From Dermacentor variabilis (Eukaryota; Arthropoda; Arachnida; Ixodida; Ixodidae): a stretch of 64,000 nt of DNA. A program made the translations under genes and the position numbers. Numbering within the stretch: position 1 is the stretch's first letter; every line of letters starts with the position of its first letter. The notes beneath the pieces are model-generated. The model saw only the letters and a program-made list of their open reading frames with translations, made no database searches and had not been told where the DNA came from. Below, piece after piece: positions 54,396 to 64,000 of this stretch. The stretch is taken from contig NC_134576.1 in assembly GCF_050947875.1 (NCBI RefSeq), positions 59,152,255 through 59,216,254 of the forward strand, given 5' to 3'.

Positions 54396-55327
54396 TTACT
54401 TGACCTTCCGCGGTGGTGACACGGTAAGGGCGTTGTGGCACTGGCGAGTTGGAGCCGATGTCGATGTTGTGAACAATGTAAGAAGTTCCGCCAAGGGCAC
54501 GTTGGGCGACATCGAAAGAGTCGCGGAACTGGTAGAGCAGCTGGAGAAGAGCAGAGCGTTGAAATGGTGACAGTGCGCTGCGTTCGACGAATCGAATAGG
54601 TCGGCAGCTGGTACATCAGAAGGATTAAGAGCACTGACGACGTCGAGGTCGCGTGGAGCTAAATCTTGCAGCACAGGAAAAAATAGGTCGATATCAATGG
54701 GTTGCAAGCAACCCTAAGGGGATTCACCTTTAAGTAGTTTCATGGGGTACGGAAGAGGATTTGTGAGGCGGAGAGTGCTTGTTTCATTCGAAATAGAAAG
54801 GGTCGAATAAGGCAGAAGAAGTGGCTTCCGACTTAGAAGGAGGCGTGATGATTCAAAGGATGCAGCTTCATCACATATGCATTGCAGAACACGCGGAGGA
54901 AAACAGCTGCTGTCGGGGGAATTTCTGTGTCTTCTGTTACGACTGGTTTGTGCGCGGCTTGATGAGTGGGTTTGTTGGACTGGTCACACAACGGGAAGAG
55001 CTCAAGTTCAAATCTGGCACAATCGATAGTGGCGAGATTATAGGATAGAAAGTACCGGCCAAGTATGATGTCGTGCGAGGAGGTTGAAAGGACGATAAAC
55101 TGAACAATGTAGTGCTTTTAAGCGATAATAAGTCGAACAGTGCAGGCAGCTATAGGCCGAACAGGGCCTCCATTCCCTGTACGTAAGAGCATCATTTCAG
55201 GAGTTGTGGTCACCTCCGGAAGCTTGCGGCAAAGTGTGACGTCTATAACAGAAACGGCAGCACTGGTATCGACGAGAGCATATGCACGGCTGCCTTCTAA
55301 GAAAACTTCGAGAATATTCGACGGCAA
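54396..55327 (-). pseudogene. Element F protease and linker
   Basis: Protease at 55327-55118: EVFLEGSRAYALVDTSAAVS, where the usual D-T-G reads D-T-S. The remaining protease and linker are degraded to 54710. The frame 54707-54396 (MQPIDIDLFFPVLQDLAPRD) belongs to the segment before RT. Confidence 0.75.
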
Positions 55328-55551
55328 AGTTCGAGGACTTGAGCATTTCGACAGCGCAGTTCTTGTCTCACGAACTGCGGGGGCTAGTGTCCCTCATTTT
55401 CAGGGGCTGGTCGAGGACGCATGGGCGACAAGGAGCAGCGACGGGATGAAGGTGACTGAGGAGACGTGGGTTGCGGATAGTCACGTGAAGACGTGCTTGT
55501 TTGGGGACCCGGATTTTCATAACGAGAGCGGGGACGATTTATGTAGTTCGG

Positions 55552-56660
55552 TTAACGGGCGTCTGAGTATCCTGGGGCGCGACAGCGGCATGATCGGGCG
55601 ATATGAATAGGGTCACCGCATGCAAAACACATCGGCCGGTTGTCGTGCGTTCGCGAGGGATTTGCAGTGATGGGAGCAGCCCATGTCACGGACGGCTGAA
55701 TTGGTGCTGCAGCATGCGGCACACCATGGGACGGTGAGGGCCCTTCAGTCTGCTGCCGCTTTACTACCTCAGCGTAACTAAGAGGCGCGGCGACCGGTTG
55801 CTGCTGAATGGGCACCGGCATGGCCTCGGAAATCTGTTCTTGGATGACGTGTCGAAGCACGGGAGCCAACGGGATTGGTCGCTGCAGTTGTTGCTACTGT
55901 GGGAGCTCCTGACGCTGAGCAAACGGCAGGAGAGACAACTGACGGGCCACCTCCTCACGCACAAATTCTTTCATTTGTGCGAGGAGGTATGACTGGTCAG
56001 GCAGGACGTCCAGTGCGAGTGGTTGATTGTACGTGTGAGATGAATGTCGGGTGAGAGCCCGCTGCCTTCTCAATCCGTCATAGCTGTGGCAGCGAGTTAC
56101 CACTTCAGACACAGTGCCAGGAGACTACGCAAGAAGCATTTGATAGACATAGTAGTCGACACCCTTCATAATATGCTGTATTTTGGCACTTTCGCTCATT
56201 GAGGCATCTGCGCGCCTGCAGAGATCGATTATGTCCTCAATATAGGCGGTCAAAGTTTCATTTGGTTCCTGTGCCTGTGTGCGCAGTCCTTGCTCGGTGC
56301 GTAACTTCCGCACGGCAGGGCGACCGAAAACGGCAGGTATTGCCTTTTTAAAAGCGCACCAGTTCACAAATTCTGATTCGTGGTTCATATACCACAGCTT
56401 CGTCACACCAGCCAGGTAAAAGTTCGCGGTACTCCACTTCGCAGCATCATCCCACTTGTTGGTTCCACTAACTTTTTCGTAAGCTTACAGCCAGTCCTCG
56501 ACGTCCTCTTCTTCCGTACCCGAAAATACCGGGGGATCTCGCTGGCTAACCGGGCTAGGGCAAACGGCGGCCGGGAAAGATGGCGGCGGTTCGGTAGCGT
56601 CAGCTTGCATGGTCGAGCGCAACGTGCGGGATCGGTGTTCTAGGGTGCCGGTGGTGTGCG
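55552..56660 (-). pseudogene. Element F gag
   Basis: N-terminus 56606-56485 (MQADATEPPPSFPAAVCPSP, PPVFSGTEEEDVEDWL). Capsid 56406-56125 (VTKLWYMNHESEFVNWCAFK, CRRADASMSESAKIQHIMKG). C-terminal frame 55869-55552 with the zinc knuckle CFACGDPIHIARSC (CX2CX4HX4C). Several stops. Confidence 0.85.
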
Positions 56661-56681
56661 TACCCAGCACGATCCCCCAAA
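56661..56681 (-). promoter_or_regulatory. Primer binding site region of element F
   Basis: TTTGGGGGATCGTGCTGGG on the minus strand immediately after the 5' LTR end, the position of the tRNA primer site. The matching tRNA was not determined. Confidence 0.55.
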
Positions 56682-56830
56682 TGTAAGGAGGTTTATTGGA
56701 CGAGTCCAACAAACAGGCGTTACCTCGGAACAGTACGTCGGGAGAGCAAGATTGTGGTGTTTGAGCGCCGATGAGTGCCCTCGGCTCTTGATGATGATCG
56801 GGATGTCATTCTCTTTCTTTCTTCATTACA
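56682..56830 (-). mobile_element. Element F 5' LTR
   Basis: On the minus strand it starts TGTAATGAAGAAAGAAAG and ends AATAAACCTCCTTACA. Partner of 51663-51809. CACT duplication at 56831-56834. Confidence 0.87.
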
Positions 56831-57199
56831 CACTGTTTATCTACCCTACCCGCAGCCGAGGACAAGTGGCTAAACGGTACTCTATGCAAAGGTGAATTCA
56901 ACGGGAAGCCGGGAAGCGTCTGTTCGATGGCGCTCACATTCAGGGTGGTTCCTGCGGCTTCTTTAACACCAGACCCTCCGAACGAGAGTAGCCATGCTAC
57001 GGAGAAAGGTTGAAGTAAGTAGTGCACGCGTGATGCTTATGTGCAGTACCACACAATGACAGTGGCCTCTCTGTCAGCTAACATTTCAGCTGGTGTCCCG
57101 AACTTGCACATCAGTGAAAACGTGGTGTCATGTAGCTGCAGCTGAAAAAAAAACTAGAGGCGGCTGTGGCAATGAGAGCGTTACTGCAGGCGGCCCAAT

Positions 57200-58034
57200 G
57201 AATCCATGTCTACGGCAGCAATTACAAAGGATACCAGAAGATCTTTGCTACCTCTGAAAAACCATTTCTTGGTTTGTTGTGCCACCGATACTGTGGAAAA
57301 GGAGCGACATCAGGATCTCCAAATAAATATTGGTGGTGTCTCTGGTGGGAGCGTGCCTCAAGGGTTTCTTTGAGTACAACTGGCTGTTCCGAATGTTGAC
57401 TTAAGGTTTTCCGGTAGTCATAGTCCTCGCTGGAACAGAAGGGACGCGTTGCGACTCTTTCACCAATTAATTGCCTCTCCAAGGCCAAGTAACTGCGGCC
57501 CGGAGGTGTTGTAGTTTACCGATACGCTCCCAATGGAGAAAATCTGGATCTTGTATAGCGTCGATGAAAGTCTCAGTTAAGCAAACGTTCACCCTGCTAA
57601 AAGTAGCGCTTGGTGGCGCGTTCAAGTTGAGGCCTTCAACGTCGGCAGCCAACTCCTGGAATGACTTGCCTGGGTTCACGTGCCGGTCTGCCACACAAGT
57701 GTAGCGAAGCTGTGTCGGTGAGGGTTTGCCATACGAATCGGCAGGGATACTCGTCAATGACCTCAAGTATGGGTGATAACCAGATGGCAGGCTGCGTAAA
57801 AGCTCCATAACTGCTCAGCGCTACTGCTTGCACTTTTCTGGCATTGTCTCAGCTGTTAGCTATCAGAAGGGTGGCCAGCTGTATGAGATACGCCTCGTAC
57901 CGAAAAGTGCCGTCGTACAAGGAGACGCCTAGGAGCTTTGGACAGGGCATCAACGGACTGTTTCTCAAAGTTCGCGCGTTCAGAGCGTGTCCGTGACCAC
58001 CATTTCTACATTGCCACCAAAAATGCAGTGACAC
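57200..58034 (-). mobile_element. Decayed retrotransposon gag fragment
   Basis: Minus-strand pieces 58034-57849 ([20 protein letters not shown]), 57833-57636 and 57808-57467 (SFQELAADVEGLNLNAPPSA, LTETFIDAIQDPDFLHWERI). They follow the layout of a retrotransposon gag in which a PxLxxYDGT start is followed by a helical capsid and FVDAIxDxxL. No pol or LTR attached. It may have been interrupted by element F to its left. Confidence 0.55.
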
Positions 58035-58153
58035 ATAGTATTCCTATGGTTACCACGGCTTTTATGGAAACATATGCACGCTTCACAGGCACTCATCTTG
58101 CCCGCTGTCTTTCTTTTTCACTGCGCCCAACTCTATCATCTCAATATTCAGCA

Positions 58154-58359
<206 letters not shown>

Positions 58360-58561
58360 TTCTTTACCCCCTAATATAATCACATGTGCGGACCATGAGG
58401 ATGAGCAAGAGCAGAACAATGTAAAACCAGGCGCCAACAATGCAGCTCAAGGCGACAGATGATTTCCTTGGCAAAGTATATGTAGGTAGGGTTCTTCGAC
58501 ACGAAATCACGGGTGTCATGTAACACGCTGAAGTACACCAGGACCCCGACATTCTGCTCAC

Positions 58562-58704
58562 CTGGGACAGCTTCTTCATAATTTCTATGGTGTCAAGGTA
58601 ATTAAAAATAATCAAGTATATGCTCAGAAACTCTTTTAAATCGACGCAACCAAAAACAGCAGTAATGCCTCCGTCCCAGGTGGCTACATCACAGAAACAA
58701 ACAC
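58562..58704 (-). other. Exon-like segment, unassigned
   Basis: The minus strand has an acceptor-like tttcAG (58706-58705), an open segment of 143 nt (VCFCDVATWDGGITAVFGCV, DLKEFLSIYLIIFNYLDTIE) and a donor GTGAGC after 58562. Splice signals and an open frame make it a plausible host exon, but I do not recognise the protein and no neighbouring exon is evident. Confidence 0.35.
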
Positions 58705-59344
58705 CTGAAATTTTCAACACCAGCTGGAGCGCACGTTCCACTGAAGGTGGAAAGCAAGACGCGTGTACAAAGACGGTGGACGCGGAACCAGCACCACCTG
58801 GGCAACACCTACTCATACGCAAGCCCACAACCACCAGTGAAGCCTTCAGTCAAGGAGCTACATACACTAATAAGCAAACAGATACACGGAAATCGATGCA
58901 GGCCTCTATAATAAAGTAACCCGCAAAATTCCCCACCTCAAGATATTTCGCCCTGGAGGTCTGCCCGAACCAAACTGAAATTATTACTACGCACTGCGGG
59001 CACCACACGACACAGCGAATCTCACCATTTCCTGCAATCCCGCGAACTGGCCGCCAAACTAATTGCAAATTGCTCCTAAAAGCTGACACTAGCTGCATGA
59101 AACAGCGGAAAATGCCTAAAGGTATCAGAATTAAGGTTAGGTGTGCTCTTAGATCTTTATTCTCCAGGCTATTATTGAAGTCGAATGCTGTCCTAGAAAA
59201 TGCATCGATCTCTTCTATTCTCTTCTATTCCGGATAAACTCTTCAAGGAACAAATTACGATAATTACTAATCAGCTCGTCGGCATCAATTTATCTGAACC
59301 GGAAAGAAAGTGAACTTGAACAATTCGTCCAAACTAGGTAGGCA

Positions 59345-60215
59345 AATATGCTAGATCAATACCAGCACAAAGATGTGAGAGCTGCAGATCCACCTAAGAA
59401 AATTATTGTAACCCGTACAGCACATAGCTCCTCCGATAGTGTTACAAACGAGAATTCAGAGCTCTGTAGCAGCGTAGTAGCCATACCCCAGAGTCTAAGC
59501 CCCAATGAATTTGATCTCCTGAAACGTAATCTAACGTTTCCTCCCATGAAGAACGCAGTTAAAGAACAAAAACTCCACAAAGATATAAAAGAGTTTTCAA
59601 GAAGCATTGACATTAAGGAGCTCTTTTTCGATAGGCTAGAAGTAGCAAAACTGGATAGAGACTCTCTTAGACCATCTACGACGTGGACATGGGAAGCCGA
59701 GCAGTGCTGAGACCTGGATTTATACAGAAAGCTAAACTCCAAGGAATTTTTAAACTCACCACTGCATTGCCGGACAGGCAAAATTTTAGCCCCGCTCTGC
59801 ACCGAATCATTAAGGAACTTGCGGAAAAGAATGGTATTGTAACAAAACCAGCAGACAAAGGCGGCAGTATTGTAATCTGGCCTATAAAGAGTACAAGAAT
59901 GAGGCCTCCAAACAACTGAGTTACACCACCCATTACAGAAAACTCGGCTCTAACCTAACTTCAGACTACAAGAGTAGTGTGAAAAGCACAATAGCCAAAC
60001 TCCTGTTCAGTGAACTAATCACGCGATCTCGGACTAAATCTTATAACGGTTCGGGAAATGAACCGTTCACTTCGCCGCTTACGTCAGTAAAGGATCCAGT
60101 CCCAAGCTGGAGGTGGAAGAAGGGGAGGACGCGACCAATAAACGACAGGGCGCTACCTGTGAAGTGTATGTCATCATATGACGAGCTAACCGAGGAAGTG
60201 CAGAAAGTTTCTGCT
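59345..60215 (+). mobile_element. Penelope-like retroelement, 5' part of the RT ORF
   Basis: Plus strand: IVTRTAHSSSDSVTNENSEL, LSPNEFDLLKRNLTFPPMK, then after a frame change NFSPALHRIIKELAEKNGIV and KPADKGGSIVIWPIK, and YKNEASKQLSYTTHYRKLGS. The LSxxExxLLxxxLxF start and the DKGG box preceding RT are characteristic of Penelope-like elements. RT motifs and the GIY-YIG endonuclease are not present. The sequence is cut by element E at 60226-60230. Confidence 0.75.
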
Positions 60216-60229
60216 TGTTTATTAAATAT

Positions 60230-60392
60230 TATTACGATATCATCGAGCGATGCTCAAGAAACGAGCCGCCGTGGGAACGACGATGAAGTTGGTCGCGGCG
60301 CTTGGCGCGAGCGAGTGTCGGCCTGGCTGCCTTGCTCCAATGTAAATAGCCTGTAAATAGCCTCTTCTGTCTGTGTCTTTCCACACGCAACA
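60230..60392 (+). mobile_element. Element E 5' LTR (163 bp)
   Basis: Starts TATTACGATATCATCGAGCG and ends TTTCCACACGCAACA, matching the D 5' LTR in length and order of blocks. TGTGGAGGTCAGCGATCCCC follows, the primer-site region of the family. Confidence 0.88.
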
Positions 60393-60461
60393 TGCTTGTG
60401 GAGGTCAGCGATCCCCGTCCTCACCACGGAACTCAAAAGTGGTTGGCACACCGAGCTTGTC

Positions 60462-61438
60462 ACTATGCGTCCCGGTGACGCGCCCACCAATCATCACGGT
60501 CGCCCCCATCGCGACCCTGGTGTGTTCTCTGACCAAGAGGGCCAGGATGTTGACGACTGGATAAACTCTATGAACACGCCAGTGCTAATAGCAGGTCGGA
60601 CTCAACGGTTATGCTCGCCAATGTCATCTTTTATCTCGGCGGCACCCCACGCCTGTGACACCAAACGCATGACGACGAGATAACCACTTGGGAGAATTTC
60701 AAAGAGAAGCTACGGGAACTGTTCGGTGACCCCATTGGGCACAATGCTGCCGCGAGAAAGGCTCTTGCGTCTCGTGTTCAGTCATCTACGGAGCCGTACG
60801 TTTCCTACATACTCGACGTCTAAGCTGATACGATGCTGAGCTGAGCGATGTCCGAAGCCGATAATGTGTCACATATTCTAAAAGGCACCGCCGACTACGC
60901 TTTTAATTTGCTTGTTTTCGGCAACGTCTCGACTATCGACGCCATCATCAAAGAATGCCGTTGCCTTGAACAAGGTAAGAGCCGCCGTATCACACTCCAC
61001 ATCAGGCGGCTACCCAACACTGCTGCTACGTCAACATGTGAGGGTCGACCACGTCAAACCACCACCTGTGACGACGTTACCCGTATTGTTCGCGGCGAAC
61101 TGAAGGCCACCCGTTCGCCAGTTTTCTCAACGACGCCTCCCGATCCGCCAGCAAACACCATTGTGATGATCCAGACCGTCGTCCGACAGGAATTTGAGAA
61201 CATGGGTCTGAACTCCGTGTGTTCCACGTCTCAACCCAGCGTTCCCCAGTTCTCTAACGGCCCTCCGTGTGTTCCGCGTCTCAACCCAGCGTTCCCCAGT
61301 TCTCTAGCGGCCCTCCTTGTCCTCGGCAGTCCATTTCCACCACATCTCGCCCCGTCCGATTGGCGTACCCCTGATGACCGGCCGATCTGCTTCCACTGCC
61401 TTCGCATCGGTCACGTCGCTCGTCACTGCCGCAAATGA
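60462..61438 (+). pseudogene. Element E gag
   Basis: Starts MRPGDAPTNHHGRPHRDPGV. Frame breaks near 60570 and 60650, a disrupted middle (KEKLRELFGDP-like, DVxxLC region with stops), then the frame 60848-61438 with MSEADNVSHILKGTADYAFN, VVRQEFENMGLNSVCSTSQP and an intact zinc knuckle CFHCLRIGHVARHC (about 61388-61430). A roughly 55-nt stretch around 61210-61310 is partly duplicated in tandem (CTCCGTGTGTTCC occurs twice). Confidence 0.85.
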
Positions 61439-61686
61439 TGGCCACCACATCCTCGGACATACACCGCCGCTTATTCCCGCACCTTTCGACCTTCCGTTCC
61501 CTATACCACACGCGATGAATCAACTGCTGCTGATGCTCCTGCTCCGAACCTTCGGTACAGTCGCTCACCCTCACCTCGACGCGATCAGTCTCGTTCGCCC
61601 CAACCCCGTCGCTTCTCTTCGCCGCCTATCGCCTCCCAGATCCAGCCGGAAAACTAGGCAGTGCAGCTTCTGGAGGTGAAGCTGCG

Positions 61687-62543
61687 TTGTCGACTCTGCC
61701 CTCAAATCCTCTGCTCACGTTACCCACGAAGCGAAACTTTCTTCACGTTGACGTTGACGGCTATCGTGTCACGGCACTCATCGATACAGGAGCACATTGT
61801 TCAACTATGAGTTCTGCCTTCCAACGACGACTGAAAAAGCTCCTCACCCCGGCGTCCGCCCGCGTCGTCCTCGTTGCGGATGGCGGTACTGTGCCTATCA
61901 TCACCATGTGTACGGCACGCGTCAGCATCGCCAGCCGCCACACTCCTGTCCTCTTCGCCGTAATTGCTCATTGCCCCCACGACCTCATTCTCGGCATCGA
62001 TTTTCTCTCCGCACATTCTGCTCTTATTGACTGCACTTCCAGTACCCTGCGCCTTGAGTTGACGATTCTCGTAGAACCTTCTGACGCACGCCACTGCGCT
62101 TACGTCCCACCGGCTTTCTTCGCATGCAGCCAAAGTCAATAGCCTACATTGAACTGTTGTCTTTCCCACCAGTTCCTGATGGCGAGTACCTCGTCACTCC
62201 TCTGCCCGACATTCCGATAAGGTATGACGTTACAGTGCCTCAAAGTATACTTAATAATACTGGGAACTGCACTCGCATGCCTGTCTGTAACTTTGGATTG
62301 GCAAAGCAAATTCTACCACAAGGTATTTGCTTTGCCACCGTTGATTGTCTCGGCGACAAACACGTGGCAGCGTTATCGACCGATGGTTCTCACGAGCTTA
62401 GCAGGCCCCTCGCGCCAGCCTCGGGTGCCGATCACAATATAAAGGAAATGGTTGCGACGGACCTGTCCTCGGCGCAGGCTGAAGGCTTTGCCAAGTATTA
62501 TCGTCCTACCGAGATATTTTCCACATCGACGATCATCCTTTAG
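61687..62543 (+). pseudogene. Element E protease and linker
   Basis: Frame 61687-62142: VTALIDTGAHCSTMSSAFQR (Asp kept), HDLILGIDFLSAHSALIDCT. After a frameshift near 62110 the linker continues at 62124-62543 (MQPKSIAYIELLSFPPVPDG, QILPQGICFATVDCLGDK) to a stop before RT. Confidence 0.86.
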
Positions 62544-62700
62544 GCCAGACGCTCGTGGTCAAGCATCGGATTATTACTGGCGATGCTACGCCTATTCACC
62601 GACGACGGTATCGTGTTTCTGCGTCGGAACGCCGAGTAATTCAATTCGAAGTCAACAAAATGCTCGATAAAAACATCACTGAGCCTTCTTCGTGTCCCTA

Positions 62701-63310
62701 GGCGTCACCTGTGGTGTTGGTTAAGAAGAAGGACGGCACGTGGCGCTTTTGTGTAGACTACCGTCATCTGAACAGCATTAGAAAGAAGGACGTCTACCCT
62801 CTTCCACGTATAGACGACGTCCTTGACTGCCTGCACGGTTCCAAGTATATCTCGTCTATTGATCTTCGTTCGGGATACTGGCAGATTGCTGTTGACCATA
62901 TGGCCCGAGAGAAAACCGCGTTCATCACACCTGATGGCCTATACTAACTTAAAGTAATGCCGTTTGGATTATGCAACGCCCCTGCCACCTTCGAGCGTAT
63001 TATGGACTCCTTGCGCGAAGGTTTCAAATGGTCCACATGCCTCTCCTACCTCGACGACGTCATCGTCTTCTCGCCAACGTTCGAGACTCACCTTGAAAGT
63101 CTCACAACTATACTTGATGTATTGCGAAAGGCGAAGCTGCAACTTAACTCGCCCGAATGTCGCTTTGGCCGCCGGCAAATTACTCATCTAGGCCATCTCG
63201 TTGACGGTTCCGGAGTAGAGCCTGATCCCGACAAAACTCCCGCTCTCGGAGAGTTTCCGGTTCCGAAGAAAGCCGCAGACGTTCGAAGTTTTGTAGGGCT
63301 ATGCCCGTAG
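62701..63310 (+). pseudogene. Element E reverse transcriptase
   Basis: 62711-62947: VLVKKKDGTWRFCVDYRHLN, YISSIDLRSGYWQIAV (motif A Asp kept), then a TAA in place of the Glu codon. 62957-63310: MPFGLCNAPATFERIMDSL, SYLDDVIVFSPTFETHLESL (YLDD kept), LGHLVDGSGVEPDPDK, and a TAG after GLCP. Compared with A, C, D and G, its RT catalytic residues are intact. Confidence 0.87.
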
Positions 63311-64000
63311 ATTCATGGTTTTATTCAAGATTTTGCGGCAGTTGCTAGACCCCTCACTAATCTTTTCAAGAAAGGCGTACAATTCACGTGGGGTACCGCA
63401 GAGGCCGCCGCCTTCTCTCGTCTCGTCACTCTTCTGTCCTCACCACCCATTCTCGCCCACTTCGACCCTAATGCCCCTACAGAATTACGTACAGATGTCA
63501 GTGGTCATGGCGTAGGTGCGTCAGCGTCAGCGTGGCCAGGATCGCGTTATTGCTTATGCGAGCCGCCTACCCACACCATCGGAGCACAATTACTCCATTA
63601 CGGAACGAGAATGCCTTGCTGTAGTCTCGGCGGTTGCGATGTTCCGTCCTTTCATTTACGGTCGCCCTTTTTCCGTAGTCACTGACCATCATGCTCTCTG
63701 CTGGCTCTCTTCGCTAAAAGATCCTACAGGCCGGCTTGGTCGATTGCCTTTGAGGCTACAAGACTTTTCGTATTCCGTGGGGTACAAGTCTGGCCGCCTG
63801 GACCAAGACGCTGACAGCTTGTCGCGTTACCCTGTTGACGTCTCCGACTCCTCTAATATCGCCAGTGCTTCTTGCGTATTTTCTGTATCACAGCTGCTTC
63901 ATTTCGACGACGAGCAACGCCATGACGCCTACAACAGAGCACTCATCGACCGTTTTGAGCACTCTCCGGCCGATGCTACTCTACGCCTCTTCGTCCTCCG
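63311..64000 (+). pseudogene. Element E RNase H and start of the spacer, cut by the window end
   Basis: FIQDFAAVARPLTNLFKKGV, ELRTDVSGHGVGA (first Asp kept, Ala-to-Val beside it), a frameshift near 63520, then [53 protein letters not shown]. Sequence continues past 64000. Confidence 0.85.

Larger units (their letters stand above)
51663..56830 (-). mobile_element. Ty3/gypsy element F, complete with both LTRs
   Basis: LTRs at 51663-51809 (147 bp, 3') and 56682-56830 (149 bp, 5') are flanked by CACT (51659-51662 and 56831-56834). Internal order on the minus strand is gag, protease, linker, RT, RNase H and integrase. A third gypsy family in this window, distinct from B and from C/D/E. Stops and frameshifts run throughout, and catalytic changes are seen in protease and integrase. 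Confidence 0.9.
60230..64000 (+). mobile_element. Ty3/gypsy element E (D family), 5' part, continues beyond the window
   Basis: 5' LTR, gag, protease, RT and RNase H on the plus strand, closely related to element D in LTR and protein. It is inserted into the Penelope-like element at ATAT (60226-60229). Integrase and 3' LTR lie beyond 64000. Confidence 0.9.

Overview
The window looks like repeat-rich chromosomal DNA from a hard tick (Ixodida, probably metastriate). No taxon marker was searched. The call rests on tRNA-headed SINEs of the Ruka type known from Rhipicephalus (835-1032, 14268-14405, 32376-32608), a second tRNA-like repeat family, split genes with GT-AG introns, RTE and Penelope-like retroelements, and many Ty3/gypsy elements. 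No bacterial operon, plasmid or CRISPR structure was seen.

Left part (1-27600): one recognisable host gene, a CLCA-type (calcium-activated chloride channel regulator) von Willebrand A protein. It is on the minus strand with exons at 26564-26450, 23901-23674, 13993-13742 and about 230-27. A further phase-compatible exon of unknown content lies at 3898-3647. Its introns carry a decayed gypsy element (7220-10042), a gypsy 3' end (11320-11740), an RTE LINE fragment (14513-15590), tRNA-like repeats, simple repeats, a 5'-truncated gypsy element with a 3' LTR (A, 16910-21381), and a large inverted repeat with arms of about 500 bp (21402-22612).

Middle part (27604-49226): a nested stack of transposons. 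The outer unit is gypsy element D (minus strand). Its integrase is split by gypsy element C (39960-45061, plus strand). Its 3' LTR is split by gypsy element B (27672-39106, minus strand). B in turn carries a two-gene PIF/Harbinger DNA transposon (roughly 28.2-34.98 kb): a Myb/SANT-like gene on the plus strand and a convergent HARBI1-type transposase on the minus strand. The Harbinger itself carries a Ruka SINE and a 172-bp hairpin insert flanked by 12-bp repeats inside the transposase gene. The 4-bp duplications (ATAT for D, AGCG for B, about ATAT for C) and paired LTRs give the order of insertion.

Right part (49231-64000): a foldback repeat, another tRNA-like repeat, gypsy element F with both LTRs and a CACT duplication (51663-56830), a decayed gag fragment, an (AT)n/(GT)n microsatellite, an unassigned exon-like segment, and a Penelope-like element interrupted by gypsy element E (60230 to the window end), a second member of the D family.

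Every mobile element shows frameshifts, stops or lost catalytic residues, so none looks autonomous. The CLCA exons seen keep open frames and splice sites. The most notable content is the four-level nesting, the Harbinger pair with its hairpin insertion, and the large inverted repeat.
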